Below, one piece after another: positions 33,601-46,120 of a stretch of DNA of 64,000 nucleotides. The notes below the pieces were generated by a model that was given only the letters and a program-made list of their open reading frames with translations, was not told the DNA's origin and ran no database searches. Where the stretch lies: positions 40,644,390 through 40,708,389 of the forward strand of contig NC_030384.2 of assembly GCF_001625215.2 (NCBI RefSeq). Reading direction: 5' to 3'. This stretch comes from Daucus carota subsp. sativus. Its lineage: Eukaryota > Streptophyta > Magnoliopsida > Apiales > Apiaceae. A program made the position numbers and the translations under genes. Each line of letters opens with the position of its first letter. The stretch's first letter is position 1.

Positions 33601-34749
33601 CTGTTTTTTGCTAAACCTTAATAAGTGGACACTGATTTATTATGCACATTAATTGTAATCAAGTTGTACTCCAAGCTTAAAGTATTAGAATTTGTCACAC
33701 TTCACTATTGTCCAAAACCTGTATAGACGAACTTATGACCTTTGTAATTTAGGGATCATTACTTGTGACGTAGGATGATATTTTCAAGTTGCGAGGAATT
33801 TTGTAGTTCTGAAGGCAGGCGTTGTTTACCAGTTTTTTTTGGATGTTGCATGTATTTTAATGCATTAAATTCTCAAGTATGTGGGAAAGGGGAGGGGTGA
33901 GGATTTGAGCCCAAGACCTTTGGCCCGGGGGAGGGGGGGGGGGGGGGGGGGGGGGGGTTGAGCCTTGCTTTGTTGGCCAAACTTTCAACTTTATAGAATT
34001 TTGAGTGTAAATGTGTAATATCTGCACAAACTTCTAAAGACTTTGCCAACATTAATAACTTCTCTAGTAATCTAATTTCTCTATCAAATAAACATGCAAC
34101 TTGCCTTTAGATTCTTGTCTAAGGATTAGAGCAGCAGTTAGTACCTGATGAGAAATGAATTACCTTTTTACATAAACTCTTATTTAGAAGTAACGTTACA
34201 AAACATTATAATACACAAAAACTGTTTACAAAGGAATTAAGAGAGGACGGTGATCTGTTCTGAAGTTAGGTATCATGTAGGATCATTGCATCCATAAATC
34301 TGGTCATATTGTTGACCCAACACAGAGATTGATCAGGGGTATAATGTTGGTAAATGCTATATGCAATATATAAATGAGAAAATAGATGTGAAAAGATTTG
34401 CTAGTATTATTGCACTGGTTGATTACTATCAGAAGTTCTCACTGGTGAGTATTCTTGTTGTAGAAGATGAGAAAATTGCAACTGTACCTTGCTATCATAT
34501 TTGGTCCCTTGGTTGGTACCCGTTTGTTTAAATCATTAACCATAGATTTGATAGTTGGGAACTAACTTTGTTTTCCATTCATCTCTTCCTTATTTTTACC
34601 AGATATTTCGAGAATCCACTGGGACTGCATCTTTAAACGAGGCAGGAGGGTATGGAGATCCTGTGCAGAAAGCAGAAGGGATGGCATTTCGCCGAGCTTG
34701 TGCACGTTTTGGCCTTGGACTTCACCTTTACCATGAGGAGTTGTTGTAG
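30658..34749 (+). CDS. Mitochondrial RAD52-like protein (ODB1/RAD52-1 type), 183 aa
   Basis: Four exons give 552 nt in frame: 30658-30929, 32942-32979, 33081-33175 and 34603-34749. The N-terminus (MAFRFVMKSSAAVKTVSPL, then CRTFAG) is basic and acid-free, like a mitochondrial presequence. ISRPLSEILKEINKRVPDSL, ITYSADGKSVSVVYRVTLYG and AEGMAFRRACARFGLGLHLY match the plant RAD52-like/organellar DNA-binding proteins. These keep the single-strand-binding and annealing core of Rad52 and support homologous repair of organelle DNA. Length fits the family. Intron 1 (2.0 kb) carries a hAT MITE and a second possible element. Intron 3 (1.4 kb) carries a 25-bp G run. Later splicing variants downstream of 34749 were not resolved. 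Confidence 0.88.
31267..31628. mobile_element. hAT MITE, 362 bp, with perfect 8-bp target duplication
   Basis: The ends CAGTGGCGGAG and CTCCGCCACTG are exact inverted repeats. They are flanked on both sides by ATTGTTGG (31259-31266 and 31629-31636), an exact 8-bp duplication that identifies hAT. The subterminal text (CCAGCCATAAATTTTAGGGG) is of a common plant family. It sits in intron 1 of the RAD52-like gene. No transposase is encoded. Confidence 0.92.
32336..32702. repeat. Possible non-autonomous element in RAD52-like intron 1
   Basis: The stretch starts GGCTCTGTTTGGTATTGATT and ends CCTGAATAGACTCTAAC. The internal text CTTTTTGCTCAAAAGCTGG and AACAGCACTC/AACAGCACCCC is typical of hAT-like plant MITEs. 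The right end pairs only weakly with the left, so the element may be truncated. Confidence 0.4.
33933..33957. repeat. Poly-G run, 25 bp, in RAD52-like intron 3
   Basis: Twenty-five consecutive G follow GGCCCGGGGGA and precede TTGAGCC. No other G run of comparable length was seen in the window. Confidence 0.9.
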
Positions 34750-37700
34750 CAAGGCAATGAGATTGTCAGTTGAGATAAGCTGCCCTCAGTGAATACTCTG
34801 ACATTATTATGATTTTGTTCAATGTTCTCATTAGCTCCTGTAATTATCCTTACCTAAGTGTAACAATGCTAGAGTACCTTTTAATATGGTATCTTATGAC
34901 TGATTGCAGACTGCCTATGCTTATCCTGTAGGAAGTAACTTTTTAGAATGTGTAAAGATGGGTACTATCTTTCGCTTCTTGATTAAGATGTCTTGCCTGG
35001 ATTTATGTATATGTTTTGAGATTGTTCGTCCATGTCTAAGCAGGGTGTCGATGTGGAGCTTGTTGCGTTGGCTTTCGTGGACTTGTCAACATAGTGTAGT
35101 TGTAAAATTACTGAATTTGATTAGAAGGCCACAGGCAGAAAACTTAGAAGTGGTGAGTGAATTGTAAAGTAAAGAATAATCATGAAGGCAGTGTCTGCAA
35201 CAACAGAAACAGGTGCATGTGTAACTAGTCAGTTACAGGAGGTGAGACATTATGTGTGTGTGTCGTTTAAATCTTGTTGGAAAAAGAAGTTGGATACAGC
35301 TGCTATTCTTAAGTTTAGCTGCCAGATCATATACCTAACACCTTTTTTGGTGTGCTCTTATAATCTCATTGCTCAATTCATCCTTACATTCATTTTATTC
35401 TTCTGTATTACCATTTTGCATATTCCTTAATATCGCCATTCGCCTGAAGCCTACATTAGATCATTCAAATCGGGACCGGAGTCGGGCTGTTTTGAAAGAT
35501 AAGCTCCTAAAGCTGGATCCGGCTAGTCGGAAAAAATAAGCACGATTCTGGCCGAACTTCAAAAATCAATAAATTTTGAGAGCAAGGTAAAAGAGTCATG
35601 GAAAAGTTGCATATTAGTTCTAGAAGAGCATAGCTGGTTCTGTTGCATGAATGATGCCAATGTGGAGCATTTCATGCCAATGGAGAGCATTTTATACATG
35701 CGATTGTGGAAATAAATGTGAAAAGTCGATTTAAAAATCTCAATTCACGTGCTGTGTTACATTACTACATTCTCTCAAATCTAGTCTCTATGTAATCAAA
35801 ATAATAATAGAGAATTTTCATATTTTTAATCGAGTGAAAAGACATTATAAGGAGGTCAAACCAACCGAGTAATGAGTGTGGTTAGCACTTAGCAGCATCC
35901 AAAGTTCTCAGAAGCCCATTTTTGTTGTTCAACGTTCGAATAAGATGCATGTATGAGTTGAAATTAGGTCGATTATGTTACAAAATAGAGGGCTAATCTA
36001 ATTATTACACTTTACCCCGATATGTGAAGATCGAAGTAACAACAAAACTTTGTAACTTCTCATGGCGTAATTAGAAATTTTTTTATGAATAAAGATATAA
36101 GAAAATTTTGAAAATAACGGGTGAAAGTATGTTTTTTAATCATATTAAATTACGTGCAAAAAGTAAAAGTGACAACTAAAAAAACGGATGCAGTGTAAAG
36201 AAAGAAAAGTAATTAAATTGATTATTCTTTTAGTATTTGTTTCAATAAATATTTATAATATAAGTTTAAAACTCTTAAAAATGTAATTAATATAAAGAAA
36301 GGAAAGTAATTAAATTTATAATATAAGTATAAAACTCTTGCCAACATATGTTTATACATTACTCCCTCCGTCTCAATTTATAAGTCCATTTTGGAATAAA
36401 CACTAAGAAAAAATCATGTATCATTATTTAGTGTATTGATAAGTAAGAATATAGTTGAGTTTCAAAAAATCACAATAAATATAGGGATTTAGTGCATTGG
36501 AAAATAAGATTAATGTTGAGTTTCAGTCACAATTAATAGATAAATTTATATTGAAAGAAGAGAGGCACATATGTTTGGAGAAAAAAAAAATTTCAAAAAG
36601 GATCTATAAATTGAGAGAAGAGACTATAAAATGGGAGGGAGCAGCATATATTAGTGACCTGGCGTCGTGCTTGGCACACATAGGATAAACAGGAGGACAA
36701 GCTTTCTACGGCCCTGTGTGGCTTTGACTTTGACTGTTGATAAAGACGAATGATTCCGTTCCGTTTCTGCCACTGTGTACTCCGTACAAGCCCACAGAGG
36801 CAATCTTGGTAATTCTGTTATTAGTGCAAAGAACGATGGTTATTGAATAGAAGTCGTTCGCGCATTCTATTTTTTTACTCTAAAATACTGGAAAGCAATG
36901 TCCCTGTGAGGGACATAATAATACAACTCATTCTAGGCTCACCCTCATTACAGCGCGTGTATCTACTGCTACCTTTCTTTATTCTCTTATAACTCCATAT
37001 TCTTTGCTTTGTTCCTGGTCTCTTCTCTCCTCTTATCATTATCAGCTGCTTTTTTCCCATTTTACTATTAGGTCAATTGTAAATTTTTCTTGTTAGAAAA
37101 TTTGTATACTTATTCTTAAACAATCGTCCATTTGAGAAATATTTTTCTTCAGTTTTAACTAAAAGATATGTCTCAATAAAGGAGATATTAGTTAATTTGT
37201 ATTTTTTAGTTTCTTTTATTGTTACAACTATTCTTTAGATTTATAGGGTTGCTTGAAAAGTCTATTTTCAATTTAATATTTTTCATTAAGTTCACTCCTA
37301 GAATTTTTATATTCAAACATTAAAGTTCTATCATTACTAAAACAAAAGCTTTCTAATATGTATTTCAGTTAAATTATGAATCTCTTAAACAAAGCAAATT
37401 AAATTATATTCTCATATGAGTATGTATATTTAATAAACTATATTTATCTGAAAAGATATAATATTATTAAAATATTATAATATAGAAATTTTTATATTTA
37501 AATGATAGAGTATAATTTAAATAAATATATTAAAAATATTATGTAAAAATAATAAAATATTATACTCTCAATATATAATAAATTAAAAAACTTATTTAAA
37601 TTATTATTTGGCGCAGCTGATAATGAATAAACATAAAATCAATTGCAGATTAAAGCAACCTAAAAAGAAAAAGACGAATTAAAATGTACTCAAATGATTA

Positions 37701-38189
37701 GCTGTATATTGAGCAAAGCTTCTGTAAGCACGCATCCTCAGGCAAGTGAGGCAATTGAGCTTCGAAATTGTAAACAAGTGGGGGCGGTTGTGTATATAAT
37801 TCAAGTCCTTTCTTCTTCTTTTTACTTTTTTGCTTTCTCTTCCCTCCAATCTCTCTCTCTCATCTCACCTCTCTACAAATAAAATCTTTATTATTGAGAA
37901 TCATAAAATTTTGGCCTCCCTGGATCTCTGACCCTCTTGTCTGATCATCCACACCATCCTCTTAATTCATCATAAACCCCCTTGTCATCTAAATTTGGTG
38001 AACTTAGAAATATACTCACAAAACCTATTTATCCATATCTATTGTCATCTACTGTTCCTTTCACCTAGCTGCTATAATATAGGACCACTATATATATATC
38101 TACCAAATAAGCTTCAAGTTGGTATATATCTTATATATTTAGGGTACATAGTTTTTGAGTGTGTTAATTTCAAGGGAAAAACAAGCAAG
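34750..38189. other. Intergenic between RAD52-like and RRM genes
   Basis: The first part is 3' UTR and flank of the RAD52-like gene. No coding gene was found. A Stowaway MITE lies at 36362-36641. From about 37080 to 37600 the sequence is extremely AT-rich. At about 37800-38189 pyrimidine-rich text (CTCTCTCTCTCATCTCACC) marks the likely promoter and leader of the RRM gene. Confidence 0.55.
36362..36641. mobile_element. Stowaway-type MITE
   Basis: The left end CTCCCTCCGTCTCAATTTAT follows TA (36360-36361). The right end, as reverse complement, is CTCCCTCCCATTTTATAGTC. Inside, TTTAGTG(T/C)ATTG and GTTGAGTTTCA occur twice. The right TA is not preserved. The open frame at 36497 is part of the element and is not a gene. 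Confidence 0.7.
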
Positions 38190-41100
38190 ATGACTCCAGC
38201 AAATTTAGCAGGACAGTTTGGAGACACAACTTACACTAAAGTGTTTGTTGGAGGTTTGGCTTGGGAAACACAGAAGGAAACTATGAAGAAGTATTTTGAG
38301 CAGTTTGGTGACATCTTGGAAGCTGTTGTTATTACTGATAAGACTACTGGAAGATCCAAAGGCTATGGCTTTGTATGCTCCCTCTCATTCTCTAATTTTT
38401 CTATACTTATGCTGAATTTTTCTTTGTTTTTTGACAAGGGATCTTAAAAAAATGTAAGATCTGATGATACAGAAGCTTTAATGTATAGAATTTTTGATAC
38501 TTTGAGTTTGTTTGGATGGATGGTTGATCAGTGGTTGAGTGATGATTATTATTTCTAAATTAGGTAACTTTTCGAGAACCGGATGCAGCCATGAGAGCTT
38601 GTGTGGATGCTGCACCTGTGATTGATGGAAGGAGAGCTAATTGCAATCTGGCTTCTCTTGGTGTGCAGAGATCCAAGCCCTCCACTCCCAAACATGGTAA
38701 GTATTTCATTATTGTTGGTTGATTATTAGGTTAATTGTCATTAACAGACAGTTTGTTGTTAAGGACCTTCTTGATCTATATTAAATAGATCTACCACCAA
38801 ACCTTATATATATAGTACATAACTTGTGTTTCACTGCAAAGGCCATAGCTTATTAATCTTTACATGTTGCGTGTAGTTCCTGTAAAATTTGAAATGAATT
38901 CCCCATTGGATCACATACTTTAACTTTATATATATTCAGGTGTTTAATATGAAGAATACGGATTAGGATGAATATTCTTGTGATTAAGATGTAATTAGTG
39001 AAGAAACATGAAATGAATTGCATTGTGTGTATAGGTTTGGTTGTAATGAATGAGGGAGTGGTAGGCCATTAGCTTTACAACCACAAATATGCTTGGAAGA
39101 TATGTTATACAAAAGCATGACAGCTCATTTATACTGTAAATGAATAGAAATGAAGCCCCCCTTTTTCTTTTCTTAACTAAACATGTAATTGTCAGATTTT
39201 GGCTTCCAGATTAGCACAATGTGTCTCCTTCACTCTATCTTTATCGTCAGTGCTGGATAGTAGATCAAATAACAAGTGTAGAATAGTTTTATATATGTGA
39301 GGGGTATCGTATGTCTGCATGTGTATATCATATGTATCATAGAGTGTATGTGTATGTAATGTATGTGTAATGTAAAGATGAGAGAATGAACATTATGATG
39401 AGCAGGTGGAGGCAGGAACTTGAGGGTGATGAGCAGTTTCCAGGCGACAGGGTTTCAAAGTGGAATGGGAGGTGCTTTTCCTTCTGCAACAACCTACCCT
39501 CATTATGCCATTCCACAAGGCATCCCTTACAACCTTTATGGGTCTCTCTCTCTCTCTCCCTCTCTCTCCCCCCCTCTCCCTCTCCCTCTCTCTCCCCCTC
39601 TCCCTCTCTCTCTCTCTCTGAGCTAGCCCTACATGTGCATTGCAAGCGCATTACACACACTACCGTACTCGTCACACTTCAACTTTACTTACATGCGCAT
39701 GCCAGCTTAGTTACTCATCATTTACATCTATGTATACGGGTTTCTTGAATAAATGTCACATTGAGTATGATTTAAAATTCAGTACATTCAAGTTTTGAAG
39801 GTGCTTCAGCCTCGAGGGAATATAGTACAGATTTCATGACCTAGTACACTCACACTGTCCATGTAACCAAAAATCTCAGGCGTCGACTCAATATACATAC
39901 ACAAATGTATCTACATTAGTCTTGTGAAGTCTGGACTGTGTCTGACACTGGTCAAACTGCAGAAATGAGGACCATTTTTTAACTTATGCAAAAGTTGATC
40001 CTTTAATCATGTGCTACCTGATCACGCCATTCATCTTCTATCTATAAATAAATAAATAAACACAGTCGTATCCTTGACTACTTCGAATTACTGTATTATC
40101 ACATAATTTATTCATGCCTTCACATGATCTCACTGCAGGCGCATTCATTTCACTACACAATATTATAGTATTCCCACAGTATCGTCCAGCTAAAATCGTA
40201 AAGATGCATAGCTTTATCAATAAACTTTTTTTTATTTGATTTTTTTTTGATTGTTTTACGTCCAGGTACTCACCATACTCGGCCGATTACACTTATCCCA
40301 CGGTTTGTACACAATTATATTTAATTAATTAAAAAACCTTATAATTTCTTTTATTTACTTTACTTTTTATACATTTGTATTTTGATGTATGGTGCAGAAT
40401 TACTATGGTGTGTATGGAGGAGCAGCTGCTCAATATCCTATGTACGGAGGAGGGGGCGGTGGAATGATCACCGGGGCAGCTGCAGCGGCGGCGGCTTTCT
40501 ACCCCTATCTGAACTTCGGTGAGGGAACTACAGGAGGAGGTACCGGCTACACCGGGGGCCAAAGCTACGGCGTTCAGTACCCGCACCATCAGCTCTATCA
40601 GTATTCGGCACTCAACTCAGCTGCTGCCGGATATCCACACCATTATGGTGCTCCTATGTCTCTCGCAACTACTCCCGGAATGCAATCAGGTTTGTACTTC
40701 TAAACCTTTCTTGCTCAAGTGATTATAGTATAGAATATGTTTCACCCACCTTAATTGTCATGTCATCTCGTGAAAATTATGTATCCAATTTTGTGGACGT
40801 AGCACTGCTCTTAGAATATATGGTCATGTTATAACACCACAACATCATCCTTCCACGTGGATTTTCCTTGTAATTGGCACGTTCGAACCCTTAATGTACG
40901 CTGAAGAGATTGACATTTACCTAGGGCCTTTAAAGGCTTTAAAATAAATCTGAGGGACGCAAGAATTCAATAGAAAGGCCACTGGCTATGCATGCATAGA
41001 GACGGGCTTTACCATGACTACACACATAGATTGTTGCTAGCTTCTGCTATCATAAAGAGCCCCCAGAGTGTTGTCATTTTCTGTGTGTACACAAATAACA

Positions 41101-41275
41101 AGTGTGCGTTGGATCTACTGAGTGTGTACACGACTCATATGTATCGAAATGAACTCATATATATGTATTCTTTAGCAAAATCGTATGATAAATAAACACT
41201 AATATCTTTGACAGTTTGTTTTGCTGTGCCACAGGCGTGACAGTGGCTCTCCCAGCACCAGTTCCTCATCATTAA
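38190..41275 (+). CDS. Single-RRM RNA-binding protein (RBP24/38, ARP1-like), 273 aa
   Basis: Six exons give 822 nt in frame: 38190-38372, 38564-38696, 39406-39541, 40266-40302, 40398-40689 and 41235-41275. The protein starts [20 protein letters not shown]. One RRM covers about residues 16-92, with RNP2 KVFVGGLA and RNP1 [10 protein letters not shown], the latter split by intron 1. The remainder is a low-complexity tail rich in Gly, Tyr and Ala ([10 protein letters not shown], then an Ala run), ending [12 protein letters not shown]. This is the plant family of RBP24/38-like proteins, one member of which (ARP1) is linked to ABA responses; the RNA targets are unknown. The exon 3 donor GTCTCTCTCT lies in a TC microsatellite and is weak by consensus. 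Confidence 0.85.
39542..39620 (+). repeat. (TC)n microsatellite at the exon 3 donor
   Basis: About 79 bp of TCTC/CCCTCTC text begins within the donor of intron 3 of the RRM gene. The open frames through it on both strands are low-complexity artefacts. Confidence 0.9.
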
Positions 41276-44149
41276 GAGATTCATCATCCGTTACGTACTC
41301 CTGCACCCTACTTCACTTTTATCTTCAGAAGCTCATGCATTTCTGAACAAACATGCAAGACCTTTGGCCTTAACCATGGTTCTCCCTCCGTCTCTCTCTC
41401 CCATTTTCATTCTCTCTCCCTCTTTATCTCTCTCCAAGGAGGCTCATGATGAATGGCATACAGGCCTTCCCACAAATATGAAAACCCCCCATAGGGGTTA
41501 CCTCAAATTTCGGAGAAAAAACAAACTTCTCCTTCATGGCTTCTCTTCATAGGAATAAGGTTTTCCTCCAAGAGAAACAAAAAGCATATGTGCATGTGCA
41601 TTTCACCAACTTGGGCTAAACAGCCAATTTGGTTCCAGTATCACTAACTTCAACTCTTGGCCTTGGAAAGGCTAGGAAATTTAACACTAGACATGATTCG
41701 GCCAAGGATTGGCTAAATTCACAATACAGCCCTGTTTTTAAAATCATGTTTGATCAACATCACCATCAAGTGAAATGATAGGTCAAGTACTTCAAAGTTC
41801 AAAATGTTGTTCTTCTATTGGCTGATTTTCAAATATTTTTCCTTCTTTTTTCCAAAACTGATCATAGTAGTAGCTAGTTGAGTCAACTACTGGGCACATG
41901 GGATGTCCCCAGTTTTTGTCTTGTGTTAATTTCAACTCTCTGGTCTTAAGATTTTTAAAAAACTGTGACTAGTCTGTTTTTTTCCTACTAAAGTTTTTTT
42001 TAGCCTTTTTAAAATTCTCTAATGCCAACAAAAACTTTCATCTCTCTTTAAGGTAAGGAGAAATGATTGATTTTTCATTAACCACTGCATTTTAATTATG
42101 TGTATAATTTGTAAATTCAGCTTGGCTAAACTATGGGAGTTATAGCCAAAATCACCACAATAATAGGTGGGATTTTGTGTCTTTTTTTTCAAAATTTTCA
42201 CTTTGCATTTAGCTAGCTAGGTTTAACAAACATGTAAAAGGTCCACTAATGGGTGTGGTACTTTTTACAAATGCATCCAAAAGTAACCCTTGAGAGATAT
42301 TTTGACACTCTTGGGTTATTTTCTTCTGACATCTTGATCAACCATGGTTAGGACTCTCTGGTCAACTTCATCACTCTCTCTCCCTCTCTCCTCTCTCTAG
42401 ATCTCCATCCTCTCCTACTTCAGCTGAACTTAAGTTTACTTTGAGATGCAAGTACTTGATAATACTCTTAAGTATGTTATGTATCAGCTTATATGCATGC
42501 TTTGTATTGTAACTAGGATTAATTACTGCTTATCAACTTAAAATATTCATTCTTCATCCATGGAGGCATGGAGAATGGATAGTAATATCTACTTATCCTT
42601 TGTTTAAATAAATAATCTAGTAACTACCATGCTTGTTATAATATGCTTAGTCTTTTATTGAGTGGATACTGGAATTATTATATATCAAACTTATATAATT
42701 GCTAAGCTGGGGAGGCTATAGAAATGTTTTGCATAGGAATTCAGTCTTTTGTAGCAGTAGTATTGAAATATTTAAAGAGTTTTTTGTTGAAAAATATGTT
42801 TTTTCAGGTTGCAGAAGTACAATCTATTCTTTTTTCATTTATGTGCTATATATTCTTGAATTTTTTTTTCAAAAATACAATTTATTCACAAAAATTTAAT
42901 AAAATTAAACTGAAAATGTTTTTTTAAGTCTTTTCTACAAAAGCCTAAAAAAAGTTGATTGCTTGCTGAACATATTTTGGCGGATGTTTCGGGGAATCTT
43001 GTAAAGCTGTAAACATATAATTCTGGAAGAAGTTTTAAAAAATTAATATTTTTTGTTAGTTAACTTAAATTTCGTTTCAAAAATATTTATTTATAATACA
43101 GTCGTGTCTTGCGTTCAGATTAAGAATTACATGTTTTTACAATAAGATATAGATGGAGAAACACGATCTTCAACTACCGGTATATATTAAATGAATTGTA
43201 GTGAAGTTGAAAGTAATAGTTGATAACTTGAAGCTCGGTCTTATACCATTGTTCTAACTTCTTCTTCTTTTTTTGACACAACCATTGTTCTAACTTCTAA
43301 TATTAGATCAAGTTCCCCAAATTTTACAATCTGCTTCATAAGTTACGTATGCGGTTTGTGGTTCTGGACTTCTGGTTCCGTCTGGACCAGCCCCATCAAG
43401 AGTATGGGCTTCAGTCCATTAACAACCGTACAAGCGCTCTTCAAAAATATATCTCTATCTATAACAAAAAATAAAAAGCAAACAAAATCAACTCCAAATT
43501 TTTTAAAAAATTCAGAAAAGTAGATTTTCCCAAAAAGTTTGTAAAAATATTCAAAAGATAGATTTTCACAAAACTAAGTTAAAAAAATTTATAAAAAATG
43601 AGTATATTTTTCGAAAAATTCAAATATATAACCATATTGAATTACAAAAGATAGAATAACTTATTCATAACATCGAATTGGTAATATATATTTTTAATAA
43701 TTTATATAATACAGTATAATATGATATGGTATTGATTTGTTTGTATATATTTTTTAAAAAGATATTATGAAGCAAGATTATCAACTGATTTGTCGGGGGG
43801 AAAGATTTTTTGAAAGAAATCTTCTATACAAGTGAATCAGAATTGACAACTAACTTATCATTTATAAGAAAAGAAAGACGTCTTCTTATATTTTATAAGG
43901 AGGCGAGGGTTTGTAATTCGTTTTCTAAAAATCAATAATTATGAATGGATCATCTTTACCAACTGGGGTTGTTATAACTTTTCATATTTATAGTTTTCCA
44001 AATAAAATTTCTAAGGATACTCGTATATTTTTCCAAGTTTGCTTATTCTTTTTTTATTTATAATAAAGAAAAGAAAAGGGAAACAATAAGCAGCCTGACC
44101 TCCTTGATAAAAGAAGATGATAAAATAAGTGGCAGCCATAGATCATAAA
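41276..44149. other. Intergenic between RRM and SnoaL-like genes
   Basis: It starts with the 3' UTR of the RRM gene. Pyrimidine-rich stretches occur at about 41385-41435 and 42370-42400. No gene, transposon ends or structured RNA were recognised. The part below 44149 should hold the promoter of the next gene. Confidence 0.5.
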
Positions 44150-46120
44150 ATGGTGGCTACAGCCATTTGTTCTGTGTCACCATTTTCTCAAGCTGTTAAA
44201 CTCCTGGATCCTCCCCACTCTGACTCAAACCCATCGATCAAAATATTTGCAAATAAATCCAATCTTCATCGCACACAAATTACAAGCACAAGAAGAAAAA
44301 TATGCAACCGGGTGTTGAAAAGCAGCAGCAATGATGTAGTAACAAACGTTGTTGCGACATCAGAAGTAGAGTTGGAGTTAGAATCAGCTTCGAATGTCGT
44401 GAGGAAGTTTTATGGAGGAATCAACGGCCGTGATTTGTCGTCTGTTGAGCCTCTCATTGCTGATAACTGTGTTTATGAGGACCTTATCTTTCCTCACCCA
44501 TTCGTTGGTCGTAAGGTATTTTATTTTATTTGTTTTGTTTTGTTTTGTTTTTTAGTTCTCGATATATAAAATCTGATTAGCATTGCAGGCTATCCTTGAA
44601 TTTTTCGAGAAATTCAATGATTCTATCAGTGAAGACCTTCAGTTTGTTATTGATGATATATCTGCAGAGGACAGTATAGCTGTTGGGGTTATATGGCACC
44701 TAGGTTTGTTAATTTGTTTGATCATATAGAGAAAATATAATAATAATAATAATAAGCTGCTCACTTGAATCTCTGTAATTTACTAACTCAGTCCCATTAA
44801 AACAGAGTGGAAGGGAAGGCCGTTTCCTTTCAGCAAGGGATGCAGCTTTTATAAGCTAGAAGTTGTGAATGGTCAAAGAAAGATAATGTGAGTTGACGTG
44901 TTTCCATTTTTGTGCATTATATAATTTATATTATGGTTATATGTAGTTCATGACTTGTTATTAAGCACCTAGCTCAGTTGCGGAAAATGAAAATGATGGA
45001 CTAGTTTTAGTAACTTCGTATTTAGGATCATGTGATATAATATACTCAAGTACTTGTCATTCTGTGTCAAGATCTTCCAAATGTGTATTGTTTGTTGATG
45101 ATAACGGCCTCAATCTTAAAAACAGTTATGGACGAGACAGTGTTGAACCTGCTATTAAGCCCGGAGAGACAGCTCTGGTATGTCTCCTTATTTTTTATTT
45201 AAGGATGATGTTACGGTACTGTACATTCATATAACAGATTTCCACATTAAAGCTTGGGAGGTTCATGTCTTTTAAACTCCGTCTTTCTCATGTCTATTCA
45301 AAGTTGGGAATATTACTCGTTCACACCTAATAGAACTATAGAAGTAGTTAACTCAAGCTTTAACCTTTAAACTGATGACTGTTCGAAAGGATTTTAGTCC
45401 AAGAATAATATTTTCATCAATTGTCATCGTTGAATTCCAATCCTTTAAGTATTATCCATCTCATGTTTATTTTGCTCTATATAAAGCATAAGATTATCTA
45501 GTCCCGTGATACTTGGTTAGAGGAGATATTATTTTATTATTTTTTTGTCAGGAGAGAAGATATTATTAAATCCCTTCAAGCAAGTCATTTTCTAATCCCT
45601 TTTAGTTCCTGGACTATGCTCCCGAGTTTGTTTTTTGCAAAACAAGGGAGTAAAATTTTCAAGGAATATAGTCCAATCACAATCTTAATTTCTTCGAACA
45701 AACAAAGGTTGGTGTCCTATTCATTCTGCAGAAACTAAACGATTCAAAGATCTCTGAGATCTCCATCTTTTATATTGATGTATGTAGGTAGCATCTTCCG
45801 AGCATTATTCAGCAAGACTGTCTTTACTGGAATTTTACACAAATGATGTTGGTATATAGTGGAAAGAAAACTATTTTATTTGATATTTATGGGTGAAAGT
45901 TCGATTTGTTCATACTATGCCATAACTTTAAGTCGAGATTTATTCCTTTCAGTTTGAAATTAATGGTAATATCTGCTACACTCTTGCACTCTCATATATC
46001 TCATGGCGACTCTGCCTTTAAACCAACAAAGCAACTTAAGTCCTTCATGAACTACAGGTTGCCATCAGAGGAGTTACCTGGCTGCTGCAGCAGTTTCCAC
46101 AGTTAGCTGAACGATTTTAA
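44150..46120 (+). CDS. SnoaL/NTF2-like domain protein, likely plastid, 225 aa
   Basis: Five exons give 678 nt in frame: 44150-44515, 44589-44703, 44806-44887, 45126-45177 and 46058-46120. The protein starts MVATAICSVSPFSQ. The first 65 residues are rich in Ser, Thr and basic residues with few acids, like a chloroplast transit peptide. The domain follows: ASNVVRKFYGGINGRDLSSV, ADNCVYEDLIFPHPFVGRK, IWHLEWKGRPFPFSKGCSFY and VTWLLQQFPQLAERF at the C-terminus. This is the alpha+beta cone fold of NTF2/SnoaL proteins; the plant plastid members have no defined substrate. A GTG at 44129 is in frame but is unlikely to be used. The last intron is 880 bp and holds nothing recognisable. Confidence 0.82.

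Noticed and set aside
36497-36688. 63-aa open frame
   Set aside because: Most of it lies within the Stowaway MITE at 36362-36641.
39337-39748. Several long open frames across the TC tract
   Set aside because: Ser/Leu/Pro and Glu/Arg runs come from the microsatellite; the true coding exon is 39406-39541 in the RRM frame.
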